Shown piece after piece: positions 1 to 7,878 of a stretch of DNA of 55,681 nt; within the stretch, counting starts at the first letter, position 1; every line of letters begins with the position of its first letter. The notes under the pieces were generated by a model. The model worked only from the letters and a program-made list of their open reading frames with translations, was not told the origin of the DNA and ran no database searches. The DNA is from Actinomyces sp. Lineage in GTDB: Bacteria > Actinomycetota > Actinomycetes > Actinomycetales > Actinomycetaceae. The translations under genes were made by a program, and so were the position numbers. The stretch covers positions 1 through 55,681 of the forward strand of contig NZ_JAUMUL010000014.1 in assembly GCF_030530635.1 (NCBI RefSeq), read 5' to 3'.

Positions 1-80
1 CGTTCTCGGGCTTACAAGGACGTCGTGGGGGCACCGAGGACGTCGTCGGGCTGGCGGGGACGTTTCGGGCCGGTAGGGGT
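1..80. repeat. Degenerate 20-bp tandem repeat at the window edge
   Basis: Positions 1-20, 21-40, 41-60 and 61-80 align as consecutive 20-base units. Each begins CGTC/CGTT, carries a GGG core near the middle, and the first three end in a purine-rich G/A stretch (AAGGA, GAGGA, GGGGA). Weaker relatives of the GAGGACG core recur around 145-230 in both orientations. Similarity is imperfect and the array may continue beyond the left edge. No conserved repeat-spacer alternation is seen. Confidence 0.45.
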
Positions 81-685
81 GCTCTCGGTGTTGGCCGGGT
101 GGTCGAGGGCGCGGGTTAAACCTCCAGAACGTGGGCTGACCGCCGAGGACGCTCTCCCGGGCGGCGTCCTTGAGGGCCAACCCGCGTCGTCGACGGCGAA
201 CCGGCGTCCTCGAACGACCCCCACCAACCCACCCAAGCCGACTCTTGGTGCTGGTGGCTGTGGTGGCTGGTGTGTCTTGATGTTTGTGGGTGTGCTGGCC
301 GGCATGTTGCCAGGCAAGGGACGTGATGAGCCGTGCCGTGGCGAGCCTGCCGGTTCAACCGTGCCGGACTTGGCTGCCGGCGGCCCCGGTGCCCGGAAGC
401 GGGACCATCTGCAACGCCACTTCCCGATCTGCTGCGCCGCTTCGGGGTTGACAACGCCGGTTAATCGGCTGTCAAAGGCCCCGAGGCATACAGCACAACG
501 TTAAGTTGCGTTGTTAACGCCCAACCGGCCAAGCACACACCCCACCCCCGTGTCAGGCATCAGGACATCAGCGACAGCTCTACCGCAGCCCCACCACAAC
601 CACCACACCCCCAAACCCGAAGAGCCGGTTAACGGTCCCGGCGAGTGCGGTGACCGAGCGCACCACCAACGTCTAGCAACTGCGG
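81..685. other. Gene-poor intergenic stretch
   Basis: No convincing gene is seen. Overlapping open frames on both strands have low-complexity Arg/Pro/Ser/Thr-rich translations and no clear ribosome-binding site. The stretch holds GT-rich (about 248-300) and CA-rich (about 575-615) tracts that are roughly complementary, several GTTAA motifs (112, 459, 501, 514, 627), and an inverted repeat TTGACA-N16-TGTCAA at 448-475. The last resembles the stronger palindrome upstream of the HTH gene. Confidence 0.4.
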
Positions 686-716
686 TTGACAATCGGCGTT
701 TTGTCAATGTAGGTTG
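686..716 (+). promoter_or_regulatory. Palindromic operator over a promoter for the HTH/Clp-N operon
   Basis: TTGACAA (686-692) and TTGTCAA (701-707) form a perfect 7-bp inverted repeat with an 8-base spacer. The left arm doubles as a good -35 hexamer (TTGACA, 686-691); an 18-base spacer leads to a weak -10-like TAGGTT (710-715). The ATG of the HTH gene follows at 722, so the transcript would be leaderless or nearly so. Autoregulation by the HTH protein is inferred. Confidence 0.5.
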
Positions 717-721
717 CTCAC

Positions 722-988
722 ATGGGTTCTTCAACCACTCCATCGCCCGATCAGGTGGCCACCGCCGCAGCGGATACCGCCCATCCCGTCGCCGGCCTGC
801 GCGCCGTGGCGGCATTGCGCCGACTCACCGAATCCCTGGAGCTCGCACAGGTCGAGGCCGCCCTGCGCGCCGGCATGGGCTGGACTCAGATCGCGAACCA
901 TCTGGGCGTCACCCGCCAGGCCGTCCACAAGAAGTACGCCAAACGCGTGGAGCCGGGTCTGGCTCCCATACGAAGGAGGTCACGTTGA
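722..988 (+). CDS. Small helix-turn-helix DNA-binding protein
   Basis: An 88-residue basic protein. An Ala-rich N-terminal half is followed at about residues 45-78 by a helix-turn-helix (WTQIANHLGVTRQAVHKKY), with the usual hydrophobic spacing and turn glycine and an Arg/Lys-rich end. It is therefore a likely transcription factor. It lies directly behind a palindrome at 686-707. Its last codons contain the ribosome-binding site of the next gene, which starts 2 bases after its stop, so the two are almost certainly co-transcribed. Small HTH proteins paired with Clp-N-domain proteins are common in actinobacteria; the ligand or signal is unknown. Autoregulation is an inference. Confidence 0.75.
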   Translation: MGSSTTPSPDQVATAAADTAHPVAGLRAVAALRRLTESLELAQVEAALRAGMGWTQIANHLGVTRQAVHKKYAKRVEPGLAPIRRRSR

Positions 989-990
989 CC

Positions 991-1956
991 ATGAGTACGA
1001 CCACACACCTGCTCGCCTTGATCACCTGCTCCTGGCATGAAGCCGGTCGACTGCGCCATCCCGAAGTCGATCTGGACCATCTGCTCCTGGGCCTGCTTGC
1101 TGAGGGCGGCGCGGCCGCGGCCCTACTGGGCGCCCACGGCGTCACTCTCGCCAACGCCCGAGGCGCGATACGGGATGTGGCTGACGCCGATCTAGCCGCT
1201 ATCGGCGTCGACGTCTCCGCCATACCGCAGAACCTTCCGGAACGTGTAGGCACGGAACCATTGGCCAATTTCGGTGAGATACCCATGTCCGCTCGGGCCG
1301 AACAGCTCGTGAACGACCGAAACACCTCGTTCAAAACCTCACTGTCCGCGCTGCAGGCCCTGCTGGGCACCGAAGTAGCGATTCGCCCACTCGTCCTACT
1401 CGGTGTTGATCCGGATCACCTACGCAACGATCTTGCCGCCTACAAACAGCGCCGCCCGAACCCGGTGGCACGCCGTGCCGGCGTCATGGTCGACCACACG
1501 CTGCTTGCCGAACAGCCGTCGGCCGCTGAGCGCCTGAGCCGGTTCATCTCCGCACCGCCGGCACAGGTGCACGGCGTCCTGGCCGATCCGTCACTATTGT
1601 CCAGCTGGGCGGTTCTCGCCACGGAGATACGCGCAACCCGTCCGGACGGCATCATCACCCGTAGCGGCTCACGGTCCGGACGCCGCCACATGGACCTGCG
1701 CTGGAGGCGCTTCGAACCGACGCCAGATTCAGTCGTCTGGGTCAAGACGATGTTGAACGGACCCGCACCCGGACAGGGCATCGCATATGACCGCTTCGAT
1801 CTGGCGCCCGCCCCCGGCGGATGCGCGCTCACCTTCACCCGCGCCTATCGAATCTGGCGACTGTCCGGACGGCTGGCGCACCCGGTGACGCGGAGACTCA
1901 CGCGCATCGGCATGGTCTCCACCCTCGGCGCCATCGCTCGGACCGTGGCCGCCTAG
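991..1956 (+). CDS. Clp N-terminal-domain protein with C-terminal SRPBCC-like region
   Basis: 321 residues. The ATG at 991 is preceded by a strong GAAGGAGGT (972-980); the frame is open far upstream, but that part looks non-coding. Residues about 1-60 resemble a Clp-N repeat (His-Pro-Glu-Val, then His-Leu-Leu-Leu-Gly-Leu-Leu), the double repeat by which ClpA/ClpC bind adaptors or substrates; a weaker second repeat spans about 105-150. There is no AAA+ ATPase part. From about residue 165 the sequence resembles a polyketide-cyclase/SRPBCC domain (START-like hydrophobic-ligand fold). It is co-transcribed with the HTH gene at 722. A sensor or partner role, for example ligand-controlled regulation, is speculative. 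Confidence 0.65.
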   Translation: MSTTTHLLALITCSWHEAGRLRHPEVDLDHLLLGLLAEGGAAAALLGAHGVTLANARGAIRDVADADLAAIGVDVSAIPQNLPERVGTEPLANFGEIPMSARAEQLVNDRNTSFKTSLSALQALLGTEVAIRPLVLLGVDPDHLRNDLAAYKQRRPNPVARRAGVMVDHTLLAEQPSAAERLSRFISAPPAQVHGVLADPSLLSSWAVLATEIRATRPDGIITRSGSRSGRRHMDLRWRRFEPTPDSVVWVKTMLNGPAPGQGIAYDRFDLAPAPGGCALTFTRAYRIWRLSGRLAHPVTRRLTRIGMVSTLGAIARTVAA

Positions 1957-1988
1957 ACCCGAGGGAGCGGCCGGACGCGCTCAAGGCG

Positions 1989-3488
1989 TTACGCCTCTCG
2001 CACCTCGGCCACGCGCCACGGGCCGGGTACCAGCACCAGCACCACCTCGCGAGCAGTCTGCGCCGGCACGGTACGCACCGTGCCGTCCACGCCCGTACGG
2101 GTGGAGGCGGGCTGGGACTGACGGATCCTTACGGCACGGGCATCCGCCCAAGTCCCGCAATCCTCGGGGACGGAAACCTCAACCACGCTCAAAATCGAGG
2201 TGTCCAGGCCGTCCACGCTCTCCCCCGCCGCGGCGAGCGCGTCGAGCACGGCCGCATCCGCCTCCGCGGCTGGAGAACCCGGCACCGTGGTTAGTGCCAG
2301 GGCTTGGGCATCACCGGCGTTCAGCGCCGCATCACGCCGTCCCGTGAGATCCACCACCACCGCCAGCAGCCCGTCTCCGTCCGCGGTTTGCCGGCCCGTC
2401 TCCGGCGCCGCGGAGACTACGCCCGCGCCTGTGGCCGGCGGGGTCCGGGCACTTGCGTCAAGTCCCACCTTCAGGATCCCGGCCCCCACCAGTGCGACCG
2501 CGCTAAGGACGCCGAGCACGGCCCATAGTCGGCGTCGGCCCCGACGCGGCTCGGGACTCTGTGCTAGACGTCGCCGTCCGGAGCGGGTATCGGCTTCAGC
2601 GTCGGCGCGGCGACGCAGCCCCCTGCGAGTGGGGACCACGCGAGTGGGGCGGGCCGCCGCCGCCCGCAGTGCGCCCGCAGCGAGACGGGCGCCGTCGGGC
2701 AGGACGATCCGGCCGGGGCCGGCCAGCTCGTGGGCCCGCGCGGCCAGGGCACGAGCGGTGGGACGACGCCGCGGGTCGGCGTCGAGCGCATCGGGAAGTA
2801 TCCGCTCCAGTTGTGCCCTCAGCAGCGCCGAGCCAGAGGCACATTCGCGCAGCAATGCGGCGAGCGCATACACGTCTGAGGCCGGAGTCGCCGGGCCACC
2901 GCCGCGGCGCTCGGGGGCGGCGCACCCGTCCGTCCCGGTCTCGAGGATGCCGCCGAACAGGTCAATGAGCACCAGGGCGCCCTCGGTGGTCACCATCACG
3001 TTAGCCGGCGAGACGTCTCCGTGCGTCACTCCGTGATCATGCAGGTGCGCCAAGGCGCTGCCCACATCATCAAGGACCCTGGCGGCCTCGGCTCGGGTCA
3101 GCCCGCCGCGCGCGCCGAGTACGACCGCCAGATCGGCTCCCACGATCAAGTCGATCACCACCGCGGCCCAATCGTCCGGCAGGAAGATGACGTCGCGTAC
3201 GGGCGCCAAGCCGGGGTGGACCAGGGCTCGCAGTTCATCGAGCCGCCGCAGCGTGCGGGCCCGGGAGGCGTCGTCGGGTAGGTCGAGCAGATGAATGACC
3301 ACGTCCCGGCCGGATGCATCCAGTCCGCGGCGCGGCGCCGGACGACCCGGCGTGTCCGCTCCCAGCGGGGAGCCCACGGCCAGACCCGCCCGAATTAACG
3401 CATCCCGTAGTTCGGGTGCGAGGGCGTCCGGGCCCTCCGCACATTCTTCCCGCCGGGAGCGCCGCTTCCGGCGCGGTTCGGTATCCAT
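1989..3488 (-). CDS. Membrane-anchored protein kinase-like protein, probable pseudokinase
   Basis: 499 residues from the ATG at 3488; an in-frame start at 3557 would run into the lipB upstream region and adds atypical sequence. Residues about 55-265 follow a Ser/Thr kinase layout. The catalytic-loop equivalent His-Gly-Asp (156-158) and Asn163 are present, and an APE-like Ala-Pro-Glu occurs at 191-193. The glycine loop is not recognisable, the usual ATP-binding lysine position reads His (about 66), and DFG reads Asp-Leu-Phe-Gly. A basic linker leads to one transmembrane helix (321-340) and an extracytoplasmic Ala/Val-rich domain. The architecture recalls MviN/PknB-type actinobacterial receptors. 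A regulatory, probably non-catalytic role is inferred. Confidence 0.65.
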   Translation of the reverse strand: MDTEPRRKRRSRREECAEGPDALAPELRDALIRAGLAVGSPLGADTPGRPAPRRGLDASGRDVVIHLLDLPDDASRARTLRRLDELRALVHPGLAPVRDVIFLPDDWAAVVIDLIVGADLAVVLGARGGLTRAEAARVLDDVGSALAHLHDHGVTHGDVSPANVMVTTEGALVLIDLFGGILETGTDGCAAPERRGGGPATPASDVYALAALLRECASGSALLRAQLERILPDALDADPRRRPTARALAARAHELAGPGRIVLPDGARLAAGALRAAAARPTRVVPTRRGLRRRADAEADTRSGRRRLAQSPEPRRGRRRLWAVLGVLSAVALVGAGILKVGLDASARTPPATGAGVVSAAPETGRQTADGDGLLAVVVDLTGRRDAALNAGDAQALALTTVPGSPAAEADAAVLDALAAAGESVDGLDTSILSVVEVSVPEDCGTWADARAVRIRQSQPASTRTGVDGTVRTVPAQTAREVVLVLVPGPWRVAEVREA

Positions 3489-3585
3489 ACCCCAATGGTC
3501 GCTGCAATACTGCGGCGACGGCCAGGATGAATTCGCGACCTGTGGATAACCGGTCACAGCTGCGCCCCTCGTCTAGGCTGGCGCA

Positions 3586-4281
3586 GTGCGCCGCTTGGAG
3601 CGTCTCGACGTCGATCTAGGAAGCCGGCTCGTACCCTTCGCGGAGGGTTGGGAGCTGCAGCGCGTCGTACACGCCGAGGTCGCCTCCGAGCGCCGACCGG
3701 CGACGGTGCTGCTGCTGGAGCACGAGAGCGTCTATACGGTGGGGCGTCGCACCCATTCGTGGGAGCGACCGGAGGGCGCTTATGTGGGTCCGGACCACGT
3801 GCCCGTGGTAGATGTCGACCGGGGTGGGAAGACCACCTGGCACGGTCCCGGACAGCTGACCGCATATCCGATTATTCGATTGGCCGCGCCGATTGATGTG
3901 ATCAAGTACGTGCGGGCGCTCGAGACGGCGGTGATGGAGGTCTGCGCGCAGTTCGGTGTGACCACCGTTCGCATTGGGGGGCGTTCGGGGGTGTGGGTCC
4001 CACCCGTCCCGGGCCGCGGACAGGACGGTGCGGTGGCGCGAAAGCTATGCGCCTTGGGAGTGCGAGTCGCTAAGGGGACGACCATGCACGGCGTCGGCCT
4101 GAACGTTGACCCGGACCTGACCGCCTTTGACCTGGATCGCATAGTCCCGTGCGGGATCTCCGACGCCGGTGTCACCTCGTTGACGGCCCAGACCGGAGTT
4201 CACTACGAGGCGGCTCAGCTGGCGGTGCCGCTGATGACCGCTTTGAACCGGCAACTGCTCCCCCTGATGGCCGCCGATTAG
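3586..4281 (+). CDS. lipB: Octanoyl-[ACP]:protein N-octanoyltransferase LipB
   Basis: 231 residues, GTG start. LipB moves the octanoyl group from acyl carrier protein to the lipoyl domains of 2-oxoacid dehydrogenases and the glycine cleavage H protein, the first step of lipoate synthesis. Family motifs are present: Arg-Gly-Gly-Lys-Thr-Thr-Trp-His-Gly-Pro-Gly-Gln near residue 80, the region around the catalytic lysine (Ala-Arg-Lys-Leu-Cys-Ala-Leu-Gly), Gly-Leu-Asn-Val, and the catalytic cysteine in Ile-Val-Pro-Cys-Gly-Ile. Length is normal for actinobacteria. It sits 99 bases upstream of lipA in the same direction, the usual operon. Its products would serve complexes such as the one containing AceE, encoded at 30218. 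Confidence 0.97.
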   Translation: MRRLERLDVDLGSRLVPFAEGWELQRVVHAEVASERRPATVLLLEHESVYTVGRRTHSWERPEGAYVGPDHVPVVDVDRGGKTTWHGPGQLTAYPIIRLAAPIDVIKYVRALETAVMEVCAQFGVTTVRIGGRSGVWVPPVPGRGQDGAVARKLCALGVRVAKGTTMHGVGLNVDPDLTAFDLDRIVPCGISDAGVTSLTAQTGVHYEAAQLAVPLMTALNRQLLPLMAAD

Positions 4282-4380
4282 GCGAACACCCCGAACGACT
4301 CACATAGGCCCTCAGTCCCACGAATCGCCGCCGCGGGCATACACTGGCGGCCCATGGTCCTACGTTCCGGAGGAGTGCCA

Positions 4381-5412
4381 GTGCCCGACGTCGTCGCCCC
4401 CGAAGGCCGCCGCCTGCTGCGGGTTGAGGCCCGCAACGCTGAGACACCGATAGAACACAAACCGAAGTGGCTGCGCACCCGCGCTGAGGTGACCGAGACC
4501 TATCAGGATGTGCGCGACCTGGTACGTACCCGCGGACTGCATACGGTGTGCGCCGAGGCGAACTGTCCCAATGTCTACGAGTGCTGGAACGACCGCGAGG
4601 CCTCCTTCCTGGTCGGGGGCAGCCTGTGCACCCGACGCTGTGACTTCTGCAACATTGCTACGGGTCGCCCCACCGAGTACGACCCCGACGAGCCCGCCCG
4701 GGTAGCCGCCTCGGTGGCCGAGCTGCGGTTGCGCTACGCCACAGTCACCGGCGTGTGCCGCGATGACCTGCCCGACGGCGGTGCCTGGCTCTACGCCGAG
4801 ACCGCACGCCAGGTACACCAGCGGGTGCCCGGCTGCGGGATCGAGCTGCTCGTGCCCGACTTCCGGGGGCGTGAGGACGCCCTGCAGGAGGTGTTCGAAT
4901 CCCACCCGGAGGTCTTCGCCCACAACCTGGAGACCGTGCCGCGCATTTTCAAGCGCATTCGCCCCGCCTTCTCCTACGAGGGCAGCCTGGAGGTGCTCTC
5001 CCGTGCGTCGCGGGCGGGATTGCTCACCAAGTCGAACCTGATCCTGGGCATGGGTGAAAGCCATGCGGAGATCGAGCAGGCGATCGCGGACCTGGTGGAG
5101 GTCGGCGTCAATATCCTCACCATCACCCAGTACATGCGTCCGTCCAAGCTGCATCACCCGATCGACCGGTGGGTCAAGCCGCAGGAGTTCGTCGAGCTGG
5201 CGGCCCTTGCCGAGCAGATGGGTATCGATGCGGCCATGAGTGGCCCCATGGTGCGCTCCTCCTACCGGTCCGGGTTGCTTTGGGCCCGGGCCATGCGCGC
5301 CACCGGCAGGCAGATACCCGCCAATATGCGTGACCTAGCGGAGCCCGGGACCGCCCGTCAGGAGGCCTCAGCTCTGCTGGCCGACGGCGTCGCAGGCCGT
5401 GCGGCCTCCTGA
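4381..5412 (+). CDS. lipA: Lipoyl synthase LipA (radical SAM)
   Basis: 343 residues from the GTG at 4381, which has a strong GGAGGAG (4369-4375) just upstream; an in-frame ATG at 4354 lies before that site and is less likely. LipA inserts two sulfurs into protein-bound octanoyl groups. Both iron-sulfur binding motifs are intact: the auxiliary-cluster Cys-x4-Cys-x5-Cys (CAEANCPNVYEC) and the radical-SAM Cys-x3-Cys-x2-Cys (CTRRCDFC). The C-terminal Arg-Ser-Ser-Tyr, whose serine ligates the auxiliary cluster, is also present. Other family blocks are Arg-Asp-Asp-Leu-Pro-Asp-Gly-Gly-Ala and His-Asn-Leu-Glu-Thr-Val. It follows lipB and precedes a DUF4191 gene by 29 bases. Confidence 0.98.
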   Translation: MPDVVAPEGRRLLRVEARNAETPIEHKPKWLRTRAEVTETYQDVRDLVRTRGLHTVCAEANCPNVYECWNDREASFLVGGSLCTRRCDFCNIATGRPTEYDPDEPARVAASVAELRLRYATVTGVCRDDLPDGGAWLYAETARQVHQRVPGCGIELLVPDFRGREDALQEVFESHPEVFAHNLETVPRIFKRIRPAFSYEGSLEVLSRASRAGLLTKSNLILGMGESHAEIEQAIADLVEVGVNILTITQYMRPSKLHHPIDRWVKPQEFVELAALAEQMGIDAAMSGPMVRSSYRSGLLWARAMRATGRQIPANMRDLAEPGTARQEASALLADGVAGRAAS

Positions 5413-5441
5413 CGGCCTCCGCGTCAGCTAGAGTTATCGGC

Positions 5442-6164
5442 GTGAGCACAGCCCAGAGCGCGCAACCGAAGAAGAAGCGGCGCCTCGCCCAGGTCGCCCA
5501 GAACATCAAGGACTCCTACACGATCTCGCGGCGCAGTTATCCGTGGATCGGTTGGGTGCTGCTCGTTATCACCATAGCCGTACTGGTGCTCGCCGGCGTG
5601 CTCGCCGCCGTCACCAATCAGGCCCTGTGGTACTGGTTGCTCATGGCCGTGGTCTTCGCGCTGATGGCTGACATGATCGTTCTGTCGCTGGCTACCAGGC
5701 GCGCCTCCTACATGCAGATAGAGGGCCGTCCGGGCGCTGTGAAGGCAGTGCTGGATCAGGCCGGCCGCGGCTGGTATGTGGAGGAGAACCCGGTCGCCTT
5801 CAGCCCGAAGGGTCAGGATCTGGTGTGGCGAATGGTGGGTCGCCCAGGTGTGGTCCTGGTGGCTGAGGGTGCCCCAGGAAGAACCCAGAATCTGATTGAG
5901 GATGAGAAGAAGGTGCTGCGGCGCATTCTGTCCACGGTGCCTGTGCACGTGATCAGTGTCGGCACCGCGCCCGGGCAGATCCGTTTGATCAAGCTGGAGC
6001 GAACCCTGCGGCGCCTGCCCACCAAGCCCACCAGGCTTACCAACACGGAAATCGATCGAGTGGCCAAGCGGCTTTCCTCGCTGTCCTCCAAGGGGCTGCC
6101 CATCCCCAAGTACATGGACCCCAATAACATCCGTCCCGATCGCCGCGCCATGCGCGGTCGTTGA
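5442..6164 (+). CDS. DUF4191 family integral membrane protein
   Basis: 240 residues, GTG start, 29 bases after lipA. A basic N-terminus (Pro-Lys-Lys-Lys-Arg-Arg) precedes two transmembrane helices at about 33-57 and 63-84. A soluble C-terminal domain follows (Arg-Gly-Trp-Tyr, Pro-Gly-Val-Val-Leu-Val, then a basic stretch). This matches the actinobacterial DUF4191 family, whose gene commonly lies between lipA and glnA, as here and in Mycobacterium (Rv2219). No enzymatic motif is visible and the function is unknown. Confidence 0.85.
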   Translation: MSTAQSAQPKKKRRLAQVAQNIKDSYTISRRSYPWIGWVLLVITIAVLVLAGVLAAVTNQALWYWLLMAVVFALMADMIVLSLATRRASYMQIEGRPGAVKAVLDQAGRGWYVEENPVAFSPKGQDLVWRMVGRPGVVLVAEGAPGRTQNLIEDEKKVLRRILSTVPVHVISVGTAPGQIRLIKLERTLRRLPTKPTRLTNTEIDRVAKRLSSLSSKGLPIPKYMDPNNIRPDRRAMRGR

Positions 6165-6355
6165 GCCGAACGGCATCCCCCTCCGAAGACCGCCAAGCCG
6201 CACCCTCCCCCGGCATCCCGGTCCCCGTATTCGAAACACGGCGGACACACCCGCGGCACGCCGCCGACACCCCGCGGCTCTAGCCTGCGCAAGCCCAATG
6301 CCCCGCAACGACGGGCAACCATGACACACCACCACCCCCGGGATGGAGAAACTTC

Positions 6356-7780
6356 ATGTTCAGTGACGCTTCGGAAGCACTGGCCTACATCGAGATGGAA
6401 GGGGTGCAGCTGGTAGATGTGCGCTTCTGCGACCTGCCTGGCGTCATGCAGCACTTCACGATCCCGGTGTCCGCCTTCAAGGATGAGGCGCTTACCGAGG
6501 GCCTGATGTTCGACGGCTCCTCCATCCGAGGATTCACCGCCATCCACGAGTCGGACATGAAGCTCGTCCCCGACATCACCACCGCATTCCTGGACCCCTT
6601 CCGGGAGCAGCGCACACTGGTGATCAACTTCTCGATCGTTGATCCCTTCACCGATGAGGTCTACTCCCGCGATCCCCGCTCGATCGCCGCCAAGGCGGAG
6701 GACTACCTGCGTTCCACCGGTATCGCGGACACCTGCTACATCGGCGCCGAGGCCGAGTTCTACCTGTTCGACTCCATCCAGTACGAAACCACCCCGGCTT
6801 CCACCCGCTACCTGATCGACTCCGCCGAGGCCGCTTGGAACACCGGACGCGACGAGCCGGGTGGAAACAAGGGTTACAAAACCGCCTTCAAGGGCGGCTA
6901 CTTCCCGGTCTCCCCCAACGACCAGATGGCCGATCTGCGCGATCGGATCGTAAGCACCTGCATTGCGGCCGGACTCGACATCGAGCGTGCCCACCACGAG
7001 GTGGGCACTGCCGGGCAGCAGGAGATCAACTACCGCTTCGCCTCGCTGCTGGCCGCGGGCGACGACATGATGAAGTTCAAGTACATCGTCAAGAACGAGG
7101 CCTGGCGCAATGGCAGGACCGCCACCTTCATGCCCAAGCCCATCTTCGGTGACAACGGCTCGGGCATGCACACCCATCACTCCCTGTGGAAGGACGGCAG
7201 ACCGCTGTTCTTCGATGAGCGCGGCTATGGGCAGCTCTCGGACCTGGCCCGCTGGTACATCGGCGGGATTCTGCGCCACGCCCCGAGCCTGTTGGCCTTC
7301 ACCAATCCGTCGGTCAATTCCTTCCACCGGCTCGTTCCCGGATTCGAGGCCCCGGTCAACCTGGTGTACTCGGCCCGCAACCGCTCCGCCTGCATCCGCA
7401 TCCCCGTGACGGGTTCCTCTCCGAAGGCCAAGCGCATTGAGTACCGCGTACCCGATCCGTCGGCGAACCCCTACCTGGCCTTCGCCGCGACGCTTATGGC
7501 CGGTATCGACGGCATCCGCAACCGGATCGAGCCGCGCGAGCCCGTGGACAAGGACCTGTATGAGTTGGCTCCGGAGGACTACCACGACATCGACAAGCTG
7601 CCGGGCACACTGGATGAGGCCCTGGAGGCGCTCGAGGCCGATCATGACTACCTGGGCGCGGGCGAGGTGTTCACCCCGGATCTGATCGAGACCTGGGTCG
7701 ATTACAAACGCACCAACGAGATCGCTCCGATGCGGCAGCGGCCCCACCCCTACGAGTTCGAGCTCTACTACGACCTGTAA
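6356..7780 (+). CDS. glnA: Type I glutamine synthetase, adenylylatable (GlnA1)
   Basis: 474 residues, full length, ATG preceded by GGATGGAG. It makes glutamine from glutamate, ammonia and ATP as a cytoplasmic dodecamer. Motifs seen: Asp-Gly-Ser-Ser-Ile-Arg-Gly-Phe in the N-terminal beta-grasp domain, the metal-binding Glu-Ala-Glu-Phe, Asn-Gly-Ser-Gly-Met-His-Thr-His-His and Asn-Arg-Ser-Ala. The adenylylation segment Lys-Asp-Leu-Tyr-Glu-Leu places the modifiable tyrosine at residue 402. That makes it the expected GlnE target; glnE lies about 3.6 kb away on the other strand and is broken in this sequence. A 191-base upstream region leaves room for its own promoter. Confidence 0.97.
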   Translation: MFSDASEALAYIEMEGVQLVDVRFCDLPGVMQHFTIPVSAFKDEALTEGLMFDGSSIRGFTAIHESDMKLVPDITTAFLDPFREQRTLVINFSIVDPFTDEVYSRDPRSIAAKAEDYLRSTGIADTCYIGAEAEFYLFDSIQYETTPASTRYLIDSAEAAWNTGRDEPGGNKGYKTAFKGGYFPVSPNDQMADLRDRIVSTCIAAGLDIERAHHEVGTAGQQEINYRFASLLAAGDDMMKFKYIVKNEAWRNGRTATFMPKPIFGDNGSGMHTHHSLWKDGRPLFFDERGYGQLSDLARWYIGGILRHAPSLLAFTNPSVNSFHRLVPGFEAPVNLVYSARNRSACIRIPVTGSSPKAKRIEYRVPDPSANPYLAFAATLMAGIDGIRNRIEPREPVDKDLYELAPEDYHDIDKLPGTLDEALEALEADHDYLGAGEVFTPDLIETWVDYKRTNEIAPMRQRPHPYEFELYYDL

Positions 7781-7878
7781 CGCGTCTCTCAGCGGGCCAC
7801 CGAGCGACTGTTTGCATATGTATGCTCTCGTCTGGATATCCTAACGTCCGTGGCAGTCGTCGAACGGAAGGAGCCGCG

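Noticed and set aside
1..80. CRISPR array
   Set aside because: Units are contiguous and diverged with no constant repeat plus variable spacer pattern, and no cas gene is present.
4381..5412. Altered residues in LipA near RDDLPDGGA (Cys before Arg, Trp-Leu-Tyr after Ala)
   Set aside because: This position varies among LipA proteins and the Trp-Leu-Tyr form is normal in actinobacteria; all cluster ligands are intact.
5813..7747. A 644-codon open frame antisense to the DUF4191 gene and glnA
   Set aside because: It mirrors strongly conserved glnA codons, has a Gly/Val/Arg-biased translation with no recognisable domain, and no ribosome-binding site.
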